64,000 bases of DNA from Mangrovimicrobium sp033283325 (GTDB lineage Bacteria > Pseudomonadota > Gammaproteobacteria > Pseudomonadales > Halieaceae): positions 1,054,001-1,118,000 of the forward strand of contig JAWMQO010000001.1 of NCBI GenBank assembly GCA_033283325.1, written 5' to 3'. A program made the position numbers and the translations under genes. Under the pieces are notes generated by a model. That model was not told the origin of the DNA. It saw only the letters and a list, made by a program, of their open reading frames with translations, and ran no database searches. Shown piece by piece: positions 33,285-42,689 of this stretch; position 1 is the stretch's first letter; every line of letters begins with the position of its first letter.

Positions 33285-34704
33285 GCCGGTCCTGCTCCTT
33301 TCGGTACTGCGCCATGAAGGTCCCCCGCTGTGGGCTGGGGAAGTCGCGGGCGCCGGTCCAGCCACTGGCAAAGGGCAGAAAACGCAGTACCCCGCGCCGC
33401 CGGCCGAGCAGGTTCAGGCTGCGGATGGCGAACTGGCTGAGGGATTGGTAGAGCGCCGGCCGGGCGGCGAGCCAGGCGTGCAGGCGCAGGCCGCGACGCC
33501 AGCCCCGGGGGCCGATTCCTTCACGGCTTTTATCGTGGCGCAGGTCGCGCAATAAATCCGGTAGCGGAATGGCGGCGGGGCAGACTTCCTCGCAGCGCCC
33601 ACAGGCGGTGCAGGCGTCCGGCAGCTCGGAGTGAGCTTCGAGGGAGTCCAGCAGGGGCGCGAGCACCGAGCCCATCGGCCCGGGGTAAACCGAGCCGTAG
33701 GCATGTCCGCCGGCGGCGGCGAATATCGGGCAGTGATTGAGACAGGCGCCACAGCGGATGCACTGCAGCATTTCGCGGTAATCGCTGGCGAGAATCTCAC
33801 TGCGCCGGTTGTCCAGCAGGACGATATGGGTTTCCAGCGGGCCGCTGCTTTCCTGTTCGCGTCGCGGCCCCGAATAGAAACTTGTATAGCAGGTCTGGCG
33901 TTGGCCGGTTGCCGAGCGCGCCAGCAGTCGTTGCAGGGCCGCGGCGTCCTCGCCTCGCGGCAGCAGGCGGTCCAGTGTCGTGCATACGATGAGCACTTTG
34001 GGCAGGTTCGCGCAGAGGTCGCCATTGCCCTCGTTGGTCACCAGCATGGTGTAGCCGTTTTCCGCGATCAGCGCGTTGGCGCCGATGATGCCGATTTCCG
34101 CATTGAGGAAATGGTCGCGCATGACTTGCCGGGCTTCGGCGACCAGCGCTTCTGCCTTGTCCAGCTTTCGCTCTCCCAGCGGGTGCGCGGCGAGGAACAG
34201 TTCGCGAATCTGGGCGATGGATTTGTGCCGTGCGGGGCCGACGATGTGCGCGGGCTTTTCGCCGGCCAGTTGCACGATGTATTCGCCGAGGTCGGTCTCC
34301 ACGACTTCGAGGCGCTCGCGTTGCAGGGCCGCGGCGAGTTCAGTTTCCTCGGTCACCATGGATTTGCCCTTGGCGATCCTGCGCGCCCCGTGCTGGCGAC
34401 AGATGTCCAGCACGATTGCGTTCATCTCCTGTGAATCTGCGGCAAAGTGGACCCGGTTGCCGTTGTGGGTCGCCTCGAGTTCAAAGCGTCGCAGGTAGTG
34501 GTCGAGATTGTCCAGGGTGTGCTGGCGCAGCCGTTTGACATGCCGTCGCAAGGCCTCGAACTCGCCAAACTCGTCAACCACTTGCTGCCGCAGGAGCGGC
34601 GTTTTACGCGCCAGCATATCGCGCTGGGCGACAGCTGCGGGATCTGCCAGTGCTGCGCTGGCGGCGTCGATAAAGCCTGGGCCGGGTGTGGGCTGTTCAG
34701 TCAT
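33274..34704 (-). CDS. lutB: LutB, iron-sulfur LUD-domain lactate utilisation protein
   Basis: A 476-aa protein: a LUD domain (about residues 60-290) followed by two 4Fe-4S motifs, CIRCGACLNHCP and CTACGRCEEVCP, and a C-terminal region. LutB carries electrons within LutABC. MTEQPTPGPGF at 34704 is the chosen start; it overlaps the lutA stop by 4 nt. Extension to 34818 would run into lutA and is rejected. Confidence 0.92.
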   Translation of the reverse strand: MTEQPTPGPGFIDAASAALADPAAVAQRDMLARKTPLLRQQVVDEFGEFEALRRHVKRLRQHTLDNLDHYLRRFELEATHNGNRVHFAADSQEMNAIVLDICRQHGARRIAKGKSMVTEETELAAALQRERLEVVETDLGEYIVQLAGEKPAHIVGPARHKSIAQIRELFLAAHPLGERKLDKAEALVAEARQVMRDHFLNAEIGIIGANALIAENGYTMLVTNEGNGDLCANLPKVLIVCTTLDRLLPRGEDAAALQRLLARSATGQRQTCYTSFYSGPRREQESSGPLETHIVLLDNRRSEILASDYREMLQCIRCGACLNHCPIFAAAGGHAYGSVYPGPMGSVLAPLLDSLEAHSELPDACTACGRCEEVCPAAIPLPDLLRDLRHDKSREGIGPRGWRRGLRLHAWLAARPALYQSLSQFAIRSLNLLGRRRGVLRFLPFASGWTGARDFPSPQRGTFMAQYRKEQDRRES

Positions 34705-35471
34705 TCGGGCTCGCCGATTGCCGGTGTGTCGAAATCTCCCGCAAGCAACTCGGCCACGTGCCTGAATTGCAGTCGTCGACCCTGTCGCCGGGCCCTGCCG
34801 GCCAGGTGCAGGAGGCAACCCAGGTCACCACCGGTAACCATGGTGGCGCCGGTGGCTTCGGCGTTGTCGAGTTTGTCGTCGGCCATCTTGGCGGAAATCG
34901 CCGGCATTTTTGCGCAGAAGGTGCCGCCGAAACCACAGCAGACTTCGGTCTGGTCCATTTCCCGGATGTCGACCCGGAAGCGGGAACGCAGCAGCGCGCG
35001 CGGCTGCTCCCGGATGCCGAGATCGCGCAGGCCGGCACAACTGTCGTGGTAGGTAACACCCGCTGGTAGCTCTGCAGCCTTGATGGGGGGTAATTCCAGT
35101 ACTTCGGCCAGGAAGCTTGTCAGCTCCCAGGTGCGCGAGGCCAGGGCCAGGGCGCGCTCGTGCCATTCGCCCTGCAGGAGTTTCGGGTAGTGCTCGCGAA
35201 TCATGCCGGCGCAGGAACCCGAAGGTGCGACGACGAATTCAGCGCCCTCGAAGAGTTCGATGTTGTGCTTGAGCAGGGGAATGCTGGCTTCGTACTCGCC
35301 GCTGTTGTACGAGGGCTGGCCACAGCAGGTCTGTGACTGTGGTACCTCGACCAGGCAACCTGCCTCCTCGAGAAGTCGCAGGCTGGCGAACGCGACCGAG
35401 GGCCGGAGCAGGTCTGCCAGGCAGGTGACAAAGAGGGAAACCCGTGGCGGCTTGTCGCGATTCGCGTTCAC
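34701..35471 (-). CDS. lutA: LutA, cysteine-rich iron-sulfur lactate utilisation protein
   Basis: A 256-aa protein with two CCG domains, the first around SQTCCGQPSYNSG and SGSCAGM, the second around HDSCAGLRDL and VCCGFGGTFCAKM. These CX(n)CCGX(n)CXXC motifs bind a noncubane-type cluster as in heterodisulfide reductase subunit B and GlpC/GlcF. It heads the lutABC operon, which oxidises L-lactate in the absence of LldD. No lutR/GntR-type regulator gene lies beside it in this window. Confidence 0.92.
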   Translation of the reverse strand: MNANRDKPPRVSLFVTCLADLLRPSVAFASLRLLEEAGCLVEVPQSQTCCGQPSYNSGEYEASIPLLKHNIELFEGAEFVVAPSGSCAGMIREHYPKLLQGEWHERALALASRTWELTSFLAEVLELPPIKAAELPAGVTYHDSCAGLRDLGIREQPRALLRSRFRVDIREMDQTEVCCGFGGTFCAKMPAISAKMADDKLDNAEATGATMVTGGDLGCLLHLAGRARRQGRRLQFRHVAELLAGDFDTPAIGEPE

Positions 35472-35508
35472 GGCGTCAGTATAGCCAAATCAGGTGTACG
35501 CTGTCCGC

Positions 35509-38190
35509 TCAGCGCGCAACATTGCCGATGGCAATGATGAACAACGCCAGTGCGAGTGCGGCCAGGGCCGCCATGCTGCCGCGGGCGAGGGGATGATTAC
35601 TCTCACGCAGGCGGGTGAGTATCTCGCTCCAGCTCGCCGGTACGGCGTTGCGCAACTGGCTTGCGAGCAGGGGATACTTCGAGGCCGGGTCGATGGCCGG
35701 TAGCAGTGCTGTACCGGTAAATACCACGATGTCGTCAATGAACAGGAAGGGGCCACGGAAGGCTGTTCTGTCAGGCTGGTCGCAATGATAGCGCTCCCGG
35801 TGGTCTACCAGTACCAGCCTGTCGCCGAGCAGGCCGACGTGGTCGGCAGGGCTGCGCAGCAGGGTCTGCAGGACAATCAGCGGCCCGCCGAGGGCGAGAA
35901 GCAGGGCCAGTAGCTGCAACATCGATACACCGAGGGCGATGGCAATCACCACGATACCCACGGCGAGAGTGAGATAGGCGGTGCTGCTGCGGCGCAATTG
36001 CTGCTGGCGGTGGGGGGCCGTGGGGAGCCATGTCACCTGGTCGAGAAGGGTATCCAGGGGTTCAGCCCCCCTGGCCTGGCGCCCGCTGTAGACCCGCAGC
36101 CTGAGTTGGTGGATGCCGCTGTAGATGAGACCGAGGATTATTGCGGAGCCACACACCAGCAGCGCAAGTTCCCAGGCGATGGCGTGCAGGTAGCGGCTCT
36201 GCGCCTCCTCGCCGAGGCGTTCCACCAGCAATGGTGACTTGAAGTCGGCCTCTATCAGGCCTTCGGCGTTGTAGCGCTGGATGACCTCGCTGCGGGGGCT
36301 GCCCAGCAGCACTTTCTGGTTCCATTGTGTCATGCGGGCGCCGGGGGAACTCGCAAGCCGATCGATTTCCCGCAGGTAATTCCACTGTGGATCGAACAGG
36401 TAGGTACCGCTGCTGCCGCTCTCGGGATTCTGCATGCTGACCCACCAGAGCTCTCCCTGCCAGAGGAAGTCGACCACCCTGGTGCGGCCCGCCTCGATTC
36501 CCGCGGGAGGCAACAGCAGGAGCTCGTCGATCTGCTTGCCGAAGGCCTCGGGCTCGATGCGCAGCACACTGATCGCCGGGGCAGTTGGACTATTGATAAG
36601 CAGCAGGCCGGTGTCGAGTCGCAGTGTCGCCGCCTGCGGCAGCTTGCGTTCCGCCCGGGCCACGAGGTTTCCGCTACTGTCGACACGAAGCAGCAGGCCC
36701 TCGCCGGTGTTCGCGAGGATGAGGTCGCCGCTGATCGGGTGAAAGACAGCGCTGTCGAACTCGATACTGGCGTACTCCCCGGGCAATGCATGACACTCTT
36801 TCAGTTTGGGGTGGCAGGACCACAGGCCGCGGGGCGCGGTGTCGTCGCCTTCGAGCGGGCGGGCCCGCATGAGGATGCTGTTGTCCGCCCCCGGCAGCAG
36901 CGGCCCCGTCACGTCCCTGATGCCCATTTCGGCCAGTTCGATTGTCGTTTGCGGCACGCCCGCGCGATCATGTTGCAGTAACTGTTGGCCGAGCAGCAGG
37001 TAGAGTTTGCCGTTTGTGGTGGCGGTGACGGCTGCCGGGCCGGTGGGCGCAGCTGCGGGACGCTGGCCGATGAAGCCTCCGAGTAAAATCAGCAGGAAAG
37101 CGAAGGCGCAACCCGCTGCCAGCAGGCCACGCCTGACTGCCCTGCGGGCGAGGTTCGCCCGCAGGCGGACCTCCGGGGAATGGCGGAAGGGTTCCAGGCG
37201 GTAGGGGTTGGGCACATCACCGCGCCGGGCCCTGCTGTCACGGTGTGGGGCTTCACTGCGTCGCGCCAGACCCAGGCGCGATCGAATCCGCTTGCGCCCG
37301 GACAGGGCAGTTTCTTTCTTTTTGCCACTGCTGGTGGAGGCAGCCGCAGGGGAGGGGGGCGTGATGCTGGCCTGTTTCTGCGTCTCCGGTTCCCGCGCGG
37401 CCTGTTCACGGGCAGCCTGTTCTCGAGCTTCCAGTTCCCGCGCGGCTTGCTCACGGGCCGCGGTTTGTTCACGAGCTGCGGCTGCTTCTGCCGCTGCCAG
37501 CTCTTCTGCCTCCCGATCTCTCGCCGCCTGTTCCCGGGCGACTTTTTCCTGGGCTATTTTTCGCGCTTTCAGGACGCGTTCCTTCCGCTCCCTGGCTTCC
37601 CGGTCCCTGGCCTCGCGCTCCCTGGCTTCCTGCGCCCTGGCCTCGCGTTCCCGGGCCTCCTGCTCGCGGGCCTCGTGCTCCCGGGCTTCCTTGTCCCGGG
37701 CGCGCTGCTCGCGCGCTTCGTCTTTGGCTTTCTGGCGTGCCTCGGCCGTGCGCTGCTGTTCTTCCCGGGTCTCTTCCCGGGCGCGGGTTTTTACCTCCTG
37801 CTGGCTGCGCTTGGCTTCGATTCTCTCCTGCTTGCGTGCAGCGCCGGCCTGTTTGCGCTGGCGTTTGCGCTGCCTGGCCTCCGAGCGGCGTTCTGCGCGG
37901 GAGTTTTCCCTGGCGGCTGGTGTGGGCTCGGCGGCAGGGGGAGTGCTTTTGCCCCTGATCTCGATTTTGACCAGGCTTACTTCAAGGCCGTATTTACGCA
38001 ACAGGACGTAGTACTCACCACCCTCCCGGCGGTCGAGATCGCGGCGCATGACGAAGGTCTCGCCGCTGAAGTATTGCTCAAGTTCTTCCGGGTCCTCGAT
38101 CCCGAAGACCTCGGCGAAACGGGCGCGTGCACGTTGCGGGTCACGCCCCGCCATAATGGCGCCTGAAAAGGTCAGGTTGAAGCTGTTCAC
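35509..38190 (-). CDS. Large membrane protein with N-terminal small domain, long charged helix and periplasmic domain
   Basis: An 893-aa protein of unknown function, starting at GTG. Residues 1-77 (FNLTFSGAIMAGRDP ... RKYGLEVSLVKIE) match a small N-terminal domain of gammaproteobacterial membrane proteins, recognisable by its G-x-x-x-x-G-RDP start and LL/Y-G-LE end. Residues about 105-270 are an Arg/Glu/Ala-rich stretch (repeats such as EAREREARAQ) expected to form a long single helix or coiled coil. A membrane helix lies at 354-375, then about 290 residues likely in the periplasm, with many short strands and ending near SRYLHAIA. Four more helices follow (about 667-690, 738-758, 758-780, 873-891). 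The function is not known. Confidence 0.8.
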   Translation of the reverse strand: MNSFNLTFSGAIMAGRDPQRARARFAEVFGIEDPEELEQYFSGETFVMRRDLDRREGGEYYVLLRKYGLEVSLVKIEIRGKSTPPAAEPTPAARENSRAERRSEARQRKRQRKQAGAARKQERIEAKRSQQEVKTRAREETREEQQRTAEARQKAKDEAREQRARDKEAREHEAREQEAREREARAQEAREREARDREARERKERVLKARKIAQEKVAREQAARDREAEELAAAEAAAAREQTAAREQAARELEAREQAAREQAAREPETQKQASITPPSPAAASTSSGKKKETALSGRKRIRSRLGLARRSEAPHRDSRARRGDVPNPYRLEPFRHSPEVRLRANLARRAVRRGLLAAGCAFAFLLILLGGFIGQRPAAAPTGPAAVTATTNGKLYLLLGQQLLQHDRAGVPQTTIELAEMGIRDVTGPLLPGADNSILMRARPLEGDDTAPRGLWSCHPKLKECHALPGEYASIEFDSAVFHPISGDLILANTGEGLLLRVDSSGNLVARAERKLPQAATLRLDTGLLLINSPTAPAISVLRIEPEAFGKQIDELLLLPPAGIEAGRTRVVDFLWQGELWWVSMQNPESGSSGTYLFDPQWNYLREIDRLASSPGARMTQWNQKVLLGSPRSEVIQRYNAEGLIEADFKSPLLVERLGEEAQSRYLHAIAWELALLVCGSAIILGLIYSGIHQLRLRVYSGRQARGAEPLDTLLDQVTWLPTAPHRQQQLRRSSTAYLTLAVGIVVIAIALGVSMLQLLALLLALGGPLIVLQTLLRSPADHVGLLGDRLVLVDHRERYHCDQPDRTAFRGPFLFIDDIVVFTGTALLPAIDPASKYPLLASQLRNAVPASWSEILTRLRESNHPLARGSMAALAALALALFIIAIGNVAR

Positions 38191-38276
38191 CCCGGCCCCG
38201 AATCCCCCGAATTTAATCTTTGTAATGCGCGTTATGTTGGGCGATCAGTGGGACTTTGCCAAGCGAAGATCTGCGT

Positions 38277-39818
38277 TTAGTGCACTCCATGCATCAGGCG
38301 CTTGAGCACGGGGGAGACAAGCAGGAGAACTGCGCCCACTGCGAGTCCGGTGTAACACAGGCTGGAGAACAATTCGGTGTAGGATTGCAGCGCCGCACCG
38401 ACGTCGCTCACTGCACCGTCCACTGTCGATACCGCAGCCAGCTTGGCCAGTTGCGCCGCCATCATTTCGGAATAGGCCGTGGCCAGAAACCAGGCGCCCA
38501 TCATCACGCCGACAATCGAGGGGACTGAGAGGCGAGTAACCGCCGACAGGCCGACAGGCGAAAGGCAGAGCTCCCCGGTGGTGTGCAGCAGGTAGGCGAG
38601 CACCATCCAGTAGCCTGCGACCATGCCTGCCTCATCCGGATGGCCGGCTCCATAGACGAGGGCGTAGAAACCCAGCCCTGCCTGGGCGGTGCCAAGGGCA
38701 AATTTTACGGGAGTGCGCGGTTCCAGTCCGCGCCGCCCGAGGGTCGTCCACAGCCAGGCGAAAACCGGCGCGAAAAGGAAGATAAACATTGAGTTCAGCG
38801 AGCCGAACTGGGCAGCGGTCAGTTCCAGGCCGAATATGTTGCGGTCCATGACCCGGTCTGCGAACAGTGTCATCGATGATGCGGCCTGCTCGAACAGGGC
38901 CCAGAAAACCACGCTGGACAGGGTGAGGACCACCAGCGCGATCATCCGCCCGCGCTCCACGGGATTGCAGCGCGTGGCGATGAACCATACCAGCCCCAGC
39001 AACACGATCACCGAGAGGATGTTGAGCAGGGAGCCCACCGCGCCATGAAACTGGAGCATGCGCCATACCGCGAACACCCCGGCAATGGCACCGAGATAGA
39101 TGGTGTATTCCATGCTCAGCCCCAGCGGGGATTTCGCCTGTAATCGCTGCGGATCGGCCGGTTCGGCGTGGCCCTGCAGATGACGCTGACCCCAGATGAA
39201 GGTGACCAGCCCGATCAGCATCCCCACGCCTGCGGCACCGAAACCCCAGGCCCAGCCCAGGGTTTCGCCGAGGTAGCCACAGAGCAGGGTGGCGGTAAAA
39301 GCACCGATGTTGATGCCCATGTAGAAGATGGTGAAGCCGGCGTCGCGCCGCGGGTCGTCCTCACTGTAGAGCTTGCCAACGATGGTGGATATGTTCGGTT
39401 TGAGGAAGCCCACCCCCATTACGATCAGCGCGAGTGACAGGTAGAACACCTGCAGGGCGAAGCCGTCGCGCACGACCTCGCCAGCGACGCTGCGGGCCTG
39501 TTCTCCTTCCACTGCCATGCCCAGGTGCCCGAGCACCAGCAGAATCCCGCCGAAGATCACCGATTTGCGCATCCCGAGGTAGCGGTCCGCCAGCAGGCCG
39601 CCGATCACGGGCATCGCGTAGACCAGCCCCGCGTAAGCGCCGAGCACTTCCAGGCCCTGCTCGTCGCTGAACAGGTGGTACTTGGTGAGATAGAGCAGCA
39701 GCAGGTATTTCATGCCGTAGAAGGAGAAACGCTCCCACATCTCGGTGGCGAAGCAGACATACAGTCCGCTCGGGTGACCGAGTAACTCTCTGCTCGGGGC
39801 GATAGCTGTTTCTTGCAT
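38277..39818 (-). CDS. POT-family di/tripeptide:H+ symporter
   Basis: A 513-aa transporter with about 14 helices. FATEMWERFSFYGMKYLLLLY contains the ExxERFxYYG proton-coupling motif of the POT/PTR family. Later motifs IGGLLADRYLGMRKSVIFGG and the C-terminal ELCLSPVGLSAVTRLSVP also match. It imports small peptides using the proton gradient. It may be co-transcribed with the large membrane gene 86 bp downstream, but the gap could hold a promoter. Confidence 0.9.
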   Translation of the reverse strand: MQETAIAPSRELLGHPSGLYVCFATEMWERFSFYGMKYLLLLYLTKYHLFSDEQGLEVLGAYAGLVYAMPVIGGLLADRYLGMRKSVIFGGILLVLGHLGMAVEGEQARSVAGEVVRDGFALQVFYLSLALIVMGVGFLKPNISTIVGKLYSEDDPRRDAGFTIFYMGINIGAFTATLLCGYLGETLGWAWGFGAAGVGMLIGLVTFIWGQRHLQGHAEPADPQRLQAKSPLGLSMEYTIYLGAIAGVFAVWRMLQFHGAVGSLLNILSVIVLLGLVWFIATRCNPVERGRMIALVVLTLSSVVFWALFEQAASSMTLFADRVMDRNIFGLELTAAQFGSLNSMFIFLFAPVFAWLWTTLGRRGLEPRTPVKFALGTAQAGLGFYALVYGAGHPDEAGMVAGYWMVLAYLLHTTGELCLSPVGLSAVTRLSVPSIVGVMMGAWFLATAYSEMMAAQLAKLAAVSTVDGAVSDVGAALQSYTELFSSLCYTGLAVGAVLLLVSPVLKRLMHGVH

Positions 39819-40036
39819 GGGGTAGGCCTGCTTGAGGGAACTTCGATTTGCCAGAGCTCATTATAGGGTTGTCGGTGTAGGGCCTTACAAGTAGCTCATG
39901 GTTTCGCGACCGATTGATGCCGCCAGGCGGGGCTGTTGGCGCCGGATGCCATGCGGCTGTCGCCGGCGGCAATGGGGCCCGAAGGCTGATTCGGGTGCAA
40001 TAGCTACTCCACTTCTCTACCCGCGCAGGCCCCTTC

Positions 40037-40498
40037 ATGCCCCCTACAAATCCGCCCCTGGTTGGCCTTTCCGGCCACGACTTCAGGCGTCGCCTCGAAG
40101 AGGCCAGGGGCGCGGTCGATGACTATGCCCGCTTTCTCGAGCGCGCGGGGCCGATGCCGGGCCAGGTCGTCGACAGTGCAGTCCTGCCGCTGGCCAAGAA
40201 CGAGATACGTGCTGCGCTCCTGCTCTGCCTGAGCTGTAGCCTCGAACCCGAGTTGCAGGAGCATCTCGAGGCCGGCTACTTGCTCCTTTCCGCTTTTCAG
40301 CCTGGCGTGGGCCCGCTTCCGGTCGGCGAGGCATTCGCCGGCCTCGATCTGGAAGCCCCCCCGGAATCCATCAGCGCGCAACTGGCCGAGGACTACCGTG
40401 GTGCCGAGCCCTGGCGGCAACAGGCCCGGGACGAACTGCAACAGTTGCGTCGGGAACTCGACCAGATCCGCAGCGCGATCAACTCCTACCCCGCCTAG
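40037..40498 (+). CDS. Hypothetical soluble protein
   Basis: A 153-aa, predominantly helical, acidic protein with no recognised family. It has no signal peptide. Features are a helical N-terminal segment (GHDFRRRLEEARGAVDDYARFLERAG), a central hydrophobic run (ALLLCLSCSLEPELQEHLEAGYLLLSAF in part), and a C-terminal charged helix (QQARDELQQLRRELDQIRSAI). Codon use matches neighbours. It sits 98 bp before oadG on the same strand; a role with the decarboxylase is only a guess. Confidence 0.6.
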   Translation: MPPTNPPLVGLSGHDFRRRLEEARGAVDDYARFLERAGPMPGQVVDSAVLPLAKNEIRAALLLCLSCSLEPELQEHLEAGYLLLSAFQPGVGPLPVGEAFAGLDLEAPPESISAQLAEDYRGAEPWRQQARDELQQLRRELDQIRSAINSYPA

Positions 40499-40596
40499 CA
40501 CGACTGGCGCTCCTTGCAAACGTGGCGCGATATCGGCGCCTGTTTTATGCTTAGCTCTTAGCACCACTGCGCCACTGGCGCTTGCGCGGGGAGCCG

Positions 40597-40845
40597 ATGC
40601 CGGAAAACCTACTGACTCAGGGACTGGAACTCATGCTTTACGGCATGGGCACGGTGATTGTGTTCCTGACTGTTCTGGTCATCGCCACCAACGCCATGTC
40701 CGGCCTTATCGCACGTTATTTCCCGGAGGCGCCTGCAGCGCCGGCCAGGCCGCCCGCCGTCCGCCGGCAGGGCGGTAGTGCAGAAGCAGAAGAGGAACTG
40801 GTCGCGGTCATCAGCGCGGCCATCGCACGACATCGGCGCCGCTGA
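40597..40845 (+). CDS. oadG: Oxaloacetate decarboxylase gamma subunit
   Basis: An 82-aa protein with one N-terminal membrane helix (GMGTVIVFLTVLVIATNAM) and a basic C-terminus (AIARHRRR). This is the layout of the small gamma subunit that anchors alpha to beta and carries a zinc-binding tail. ATG at 40597. Position directly before oadA supports the call. Confidence 0.85.
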   Translation: MPENLLTQGLELMLYGMGTVIVFLTVLVIATNAMSGLIARYFPEAPAAPARPPAVRRQGGSAEAEEELVAVISAAIARHRRR

Positions 40846-40882
40846 GCGCCCCGACACCCGTCCAAGCACAAGGGAGACAAGC

Positions 40883-42688
40883 ATGAGCGACAACAAGCGG
40901 CCGTTGGGGATCACCGACGTGGTGTTGCGGGACGCCTCCCAGTCGCTACTCGCTACCAGGGTCCGGCTGGAGGACATGCTGCCCATCGCGGCCAAGCTCG
41001 ATGCCATCGGCTTCTGGTCACTCGAATCCTGGGGCGGAGCGACCTTCGACGCCTGCATCCGCTATCTCGGCGAGGATCCCTGGGAGCGAATTCGGGAACT
41101 CAAGAAAGCGATGCCCAACACGCCCCAGCAAATGCTGTTTCGCGGGCAGAACATTCTCGGCTATCGCCACTACGCCGATGACGTGGTGGAAAAATTCGTC
41201 GAGCGCGCCGCGGTCAATGGTGTGGACGTGTTCCGCGTGTTTGATGCGATGAATGACATGCGCAATATCGAGGTGGCACTCAAGGCAGTCAGGAAACAGG
41301 GCAAGCACGCCCAGGGGACGATCTCCTATACCATCAGCCCGGTACACACGATCGATACCTGGGTGGAACAGGGCAAGCGCATCGAGGACATGGGCGCCGA
41401 CTCCATCGCCATCAAGGACATGGCCGGACTGCTGCATCCCTACGACGGTTACGAACTGGTAAGCAGGCTCAAGGCCGCCTGCGATATACCCATCCACATG
41501 CAGTGCCACGCCACCACCGGACTTTCCACCGCGACGATTCTCAAGTGCGTGGAGGCGGGCATCGACAATGTGGACACCTCGATCTCCTCCATGTCCATGA
41601 CCTACGGCCACTCGCCCACCGAGGCGGTGGTCGCGATACTCAAGGATACCGACCGGGATACCGGGCTGGACATTCTCAAGCTGGAGGAAGTCGCTGCCTA
41701 CTTCCGCGAGGTGCGGAAAAAATACGCCAGGTTCGAGGGCTCCCTGCGCGGGGTGGACTCGCGCATCCTGGTCGCCCAGGTGCCGGGCGGCATGTTGACC
41801 AATATGGAGAGCCAGCTGAAAGAGCAGGGCGCCGCGGAGAAAATGGACGCCGTACTCGAAGAGATACCCCGGGTACGCGAGGACCTCGGCTTCATCCCGC
41901 TGGTCACACCGACGTCGCAAATCGTCGGCACCCAGGCGGTAATCAATGTGCTCACCGGGGAACGTTACAAATCCATCTCCAAGGAGACCGCGGGGGTCCT
42001 CAAGGGCGAGTACGGCGCGACGCCGGCGCCGGTCAATAGCGCGTTGCAGGCCCGCGTGCTGGAGGGCGGAGAACCGGTGACCTGCCGGCCGGCGGACTTG
42101 CTCGAGCCGGAGCTCGACAGCCTGGTGGAGGAACTGCGCAGCCTTGCCGCGGAAAAACAGATTGCCCTCGGCGGCGGTGAAAAAGAGATCGACGATGTGC
42201 TCACCTATGCACTCTTCCCGCAGATTGGTCTCAAGTTCCTGCAGAACCGGGGTAATTCCGAGGCCTTCGAACCGCCTCCCGGCGCAGAAACGGCACCTTC
42301 CGTCACTCCTGCCCCGGCGCAGGGCGACGGCAGTGGCGGTGGCAGTGGCGTCTATACGGTCAGCGTGAACGGCAAGTCCTATGTGGTGGAAGTCAGCGAG
42401 GGTGGTGAGGTTTCCTCGGTCAGCGCGCAGCCGCAAGCCGCAGCCGCACCTGCCCCCGCGTTATCCGCGGGAGAGGGCGCGCCCCTGGCGGCACCCCTGG
42501 CCGGGAACATTTTCAAGGTCAATGTCGCGGTGGGCGACAGCGTGAATGCAGGGGATGTGGTCATTATTCTCGAAGCGATGAAGATGGAAACCGAGGTGCG
42601 GGCCTCCCGGGGCGGCACCGTAAGCGCAGTTCAGGTGAAGGCCGGCGATACCGTGGCCGTGGGTGATACCCTGGTAGTGATCGCCTGA
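40883..42688 (+). CDS. oadA: Oxaloacetate decarboxylase alpha subunit
   Basis: A 601-aa biotin-dependent subunit with two parts. The carboxyltransferase barrel (about 1-470) holds LRDASQSLLATR, DVFRVFDAMND, metal-binding MQCHATTG and KDMAGLL. The C-terminal biotinyl domain carries EAMKMETEV, whose Lys is biotinylated, after a Pro/Ala/Gly-rich linker. It transfers carboxylate from oxaloacetate to biotin. AAGGGAGAC lies before the ATG at 40883; an earlier in-frame ATG (40778) lies within oadG. Together with gamma and beta it forms a membrane Na+ pump producing pyruvate. Confidence 0.95.
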   Translation: MSDNKRPLGITDVVLRDASQSLLATRVRLEDMLPIAAKLDAIGFWSLESWGGATFDACIRYLGEDPWERIRELKKAMPNTPQQMLFRGQNILGYRHYADDVVEKFVERAAVNGVDVFRVFDAMNDMRNIEVALKAVRKQGKHAQGTISYTISPVHTIDTWVEQGKRIEDMGADSIAIKDMAGLLHPYDGYELVSRLKAACDIPIHMQCHATTGLSTATILKCVEAGIDNVDTSISSMSMTYGHSPTEAVVAILKDTDRDTGLDILKLEEVAAYFREVRKKYARFEGSLRGVDSRILVAQVPGGMLTNMESQLKEQGAAEKMDAVLEEIPRVREDLGFIPLVTPTSQIVGTQAVINVLTGERYKSISKETAGVLKGEYGATPAPVNSALQARVLEGGEPVTCRPADLLEPELDSLVEELRSLAAEKQIALGGGEKEIDDVLTYALFPQIGLKFLQNRGNSEAFEPPPGAETAPSVTPAPAQGDGSGGGSGVYTVSVNGKSYVVEVSEGGEVSSVSAQPQAAAAPAPALSAGEGAPLAAPLAGNIFKVNVAVGDSVNAGDVVIILEAMKMETEVRASRGGTVSAVQVKAGDTVAVGDTLVVIA

Positions 42689-42689
42689 T

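Noticed and set aside
37180..38166. Plus-strand 328-aa frame rich in Leu/Pro/Gly/Phe repeats
   Set aside because: It is the complement of the Arg/Glu/Ala helix of the 893-aa protein; the apparent repeats are inherited from that coding sequence.
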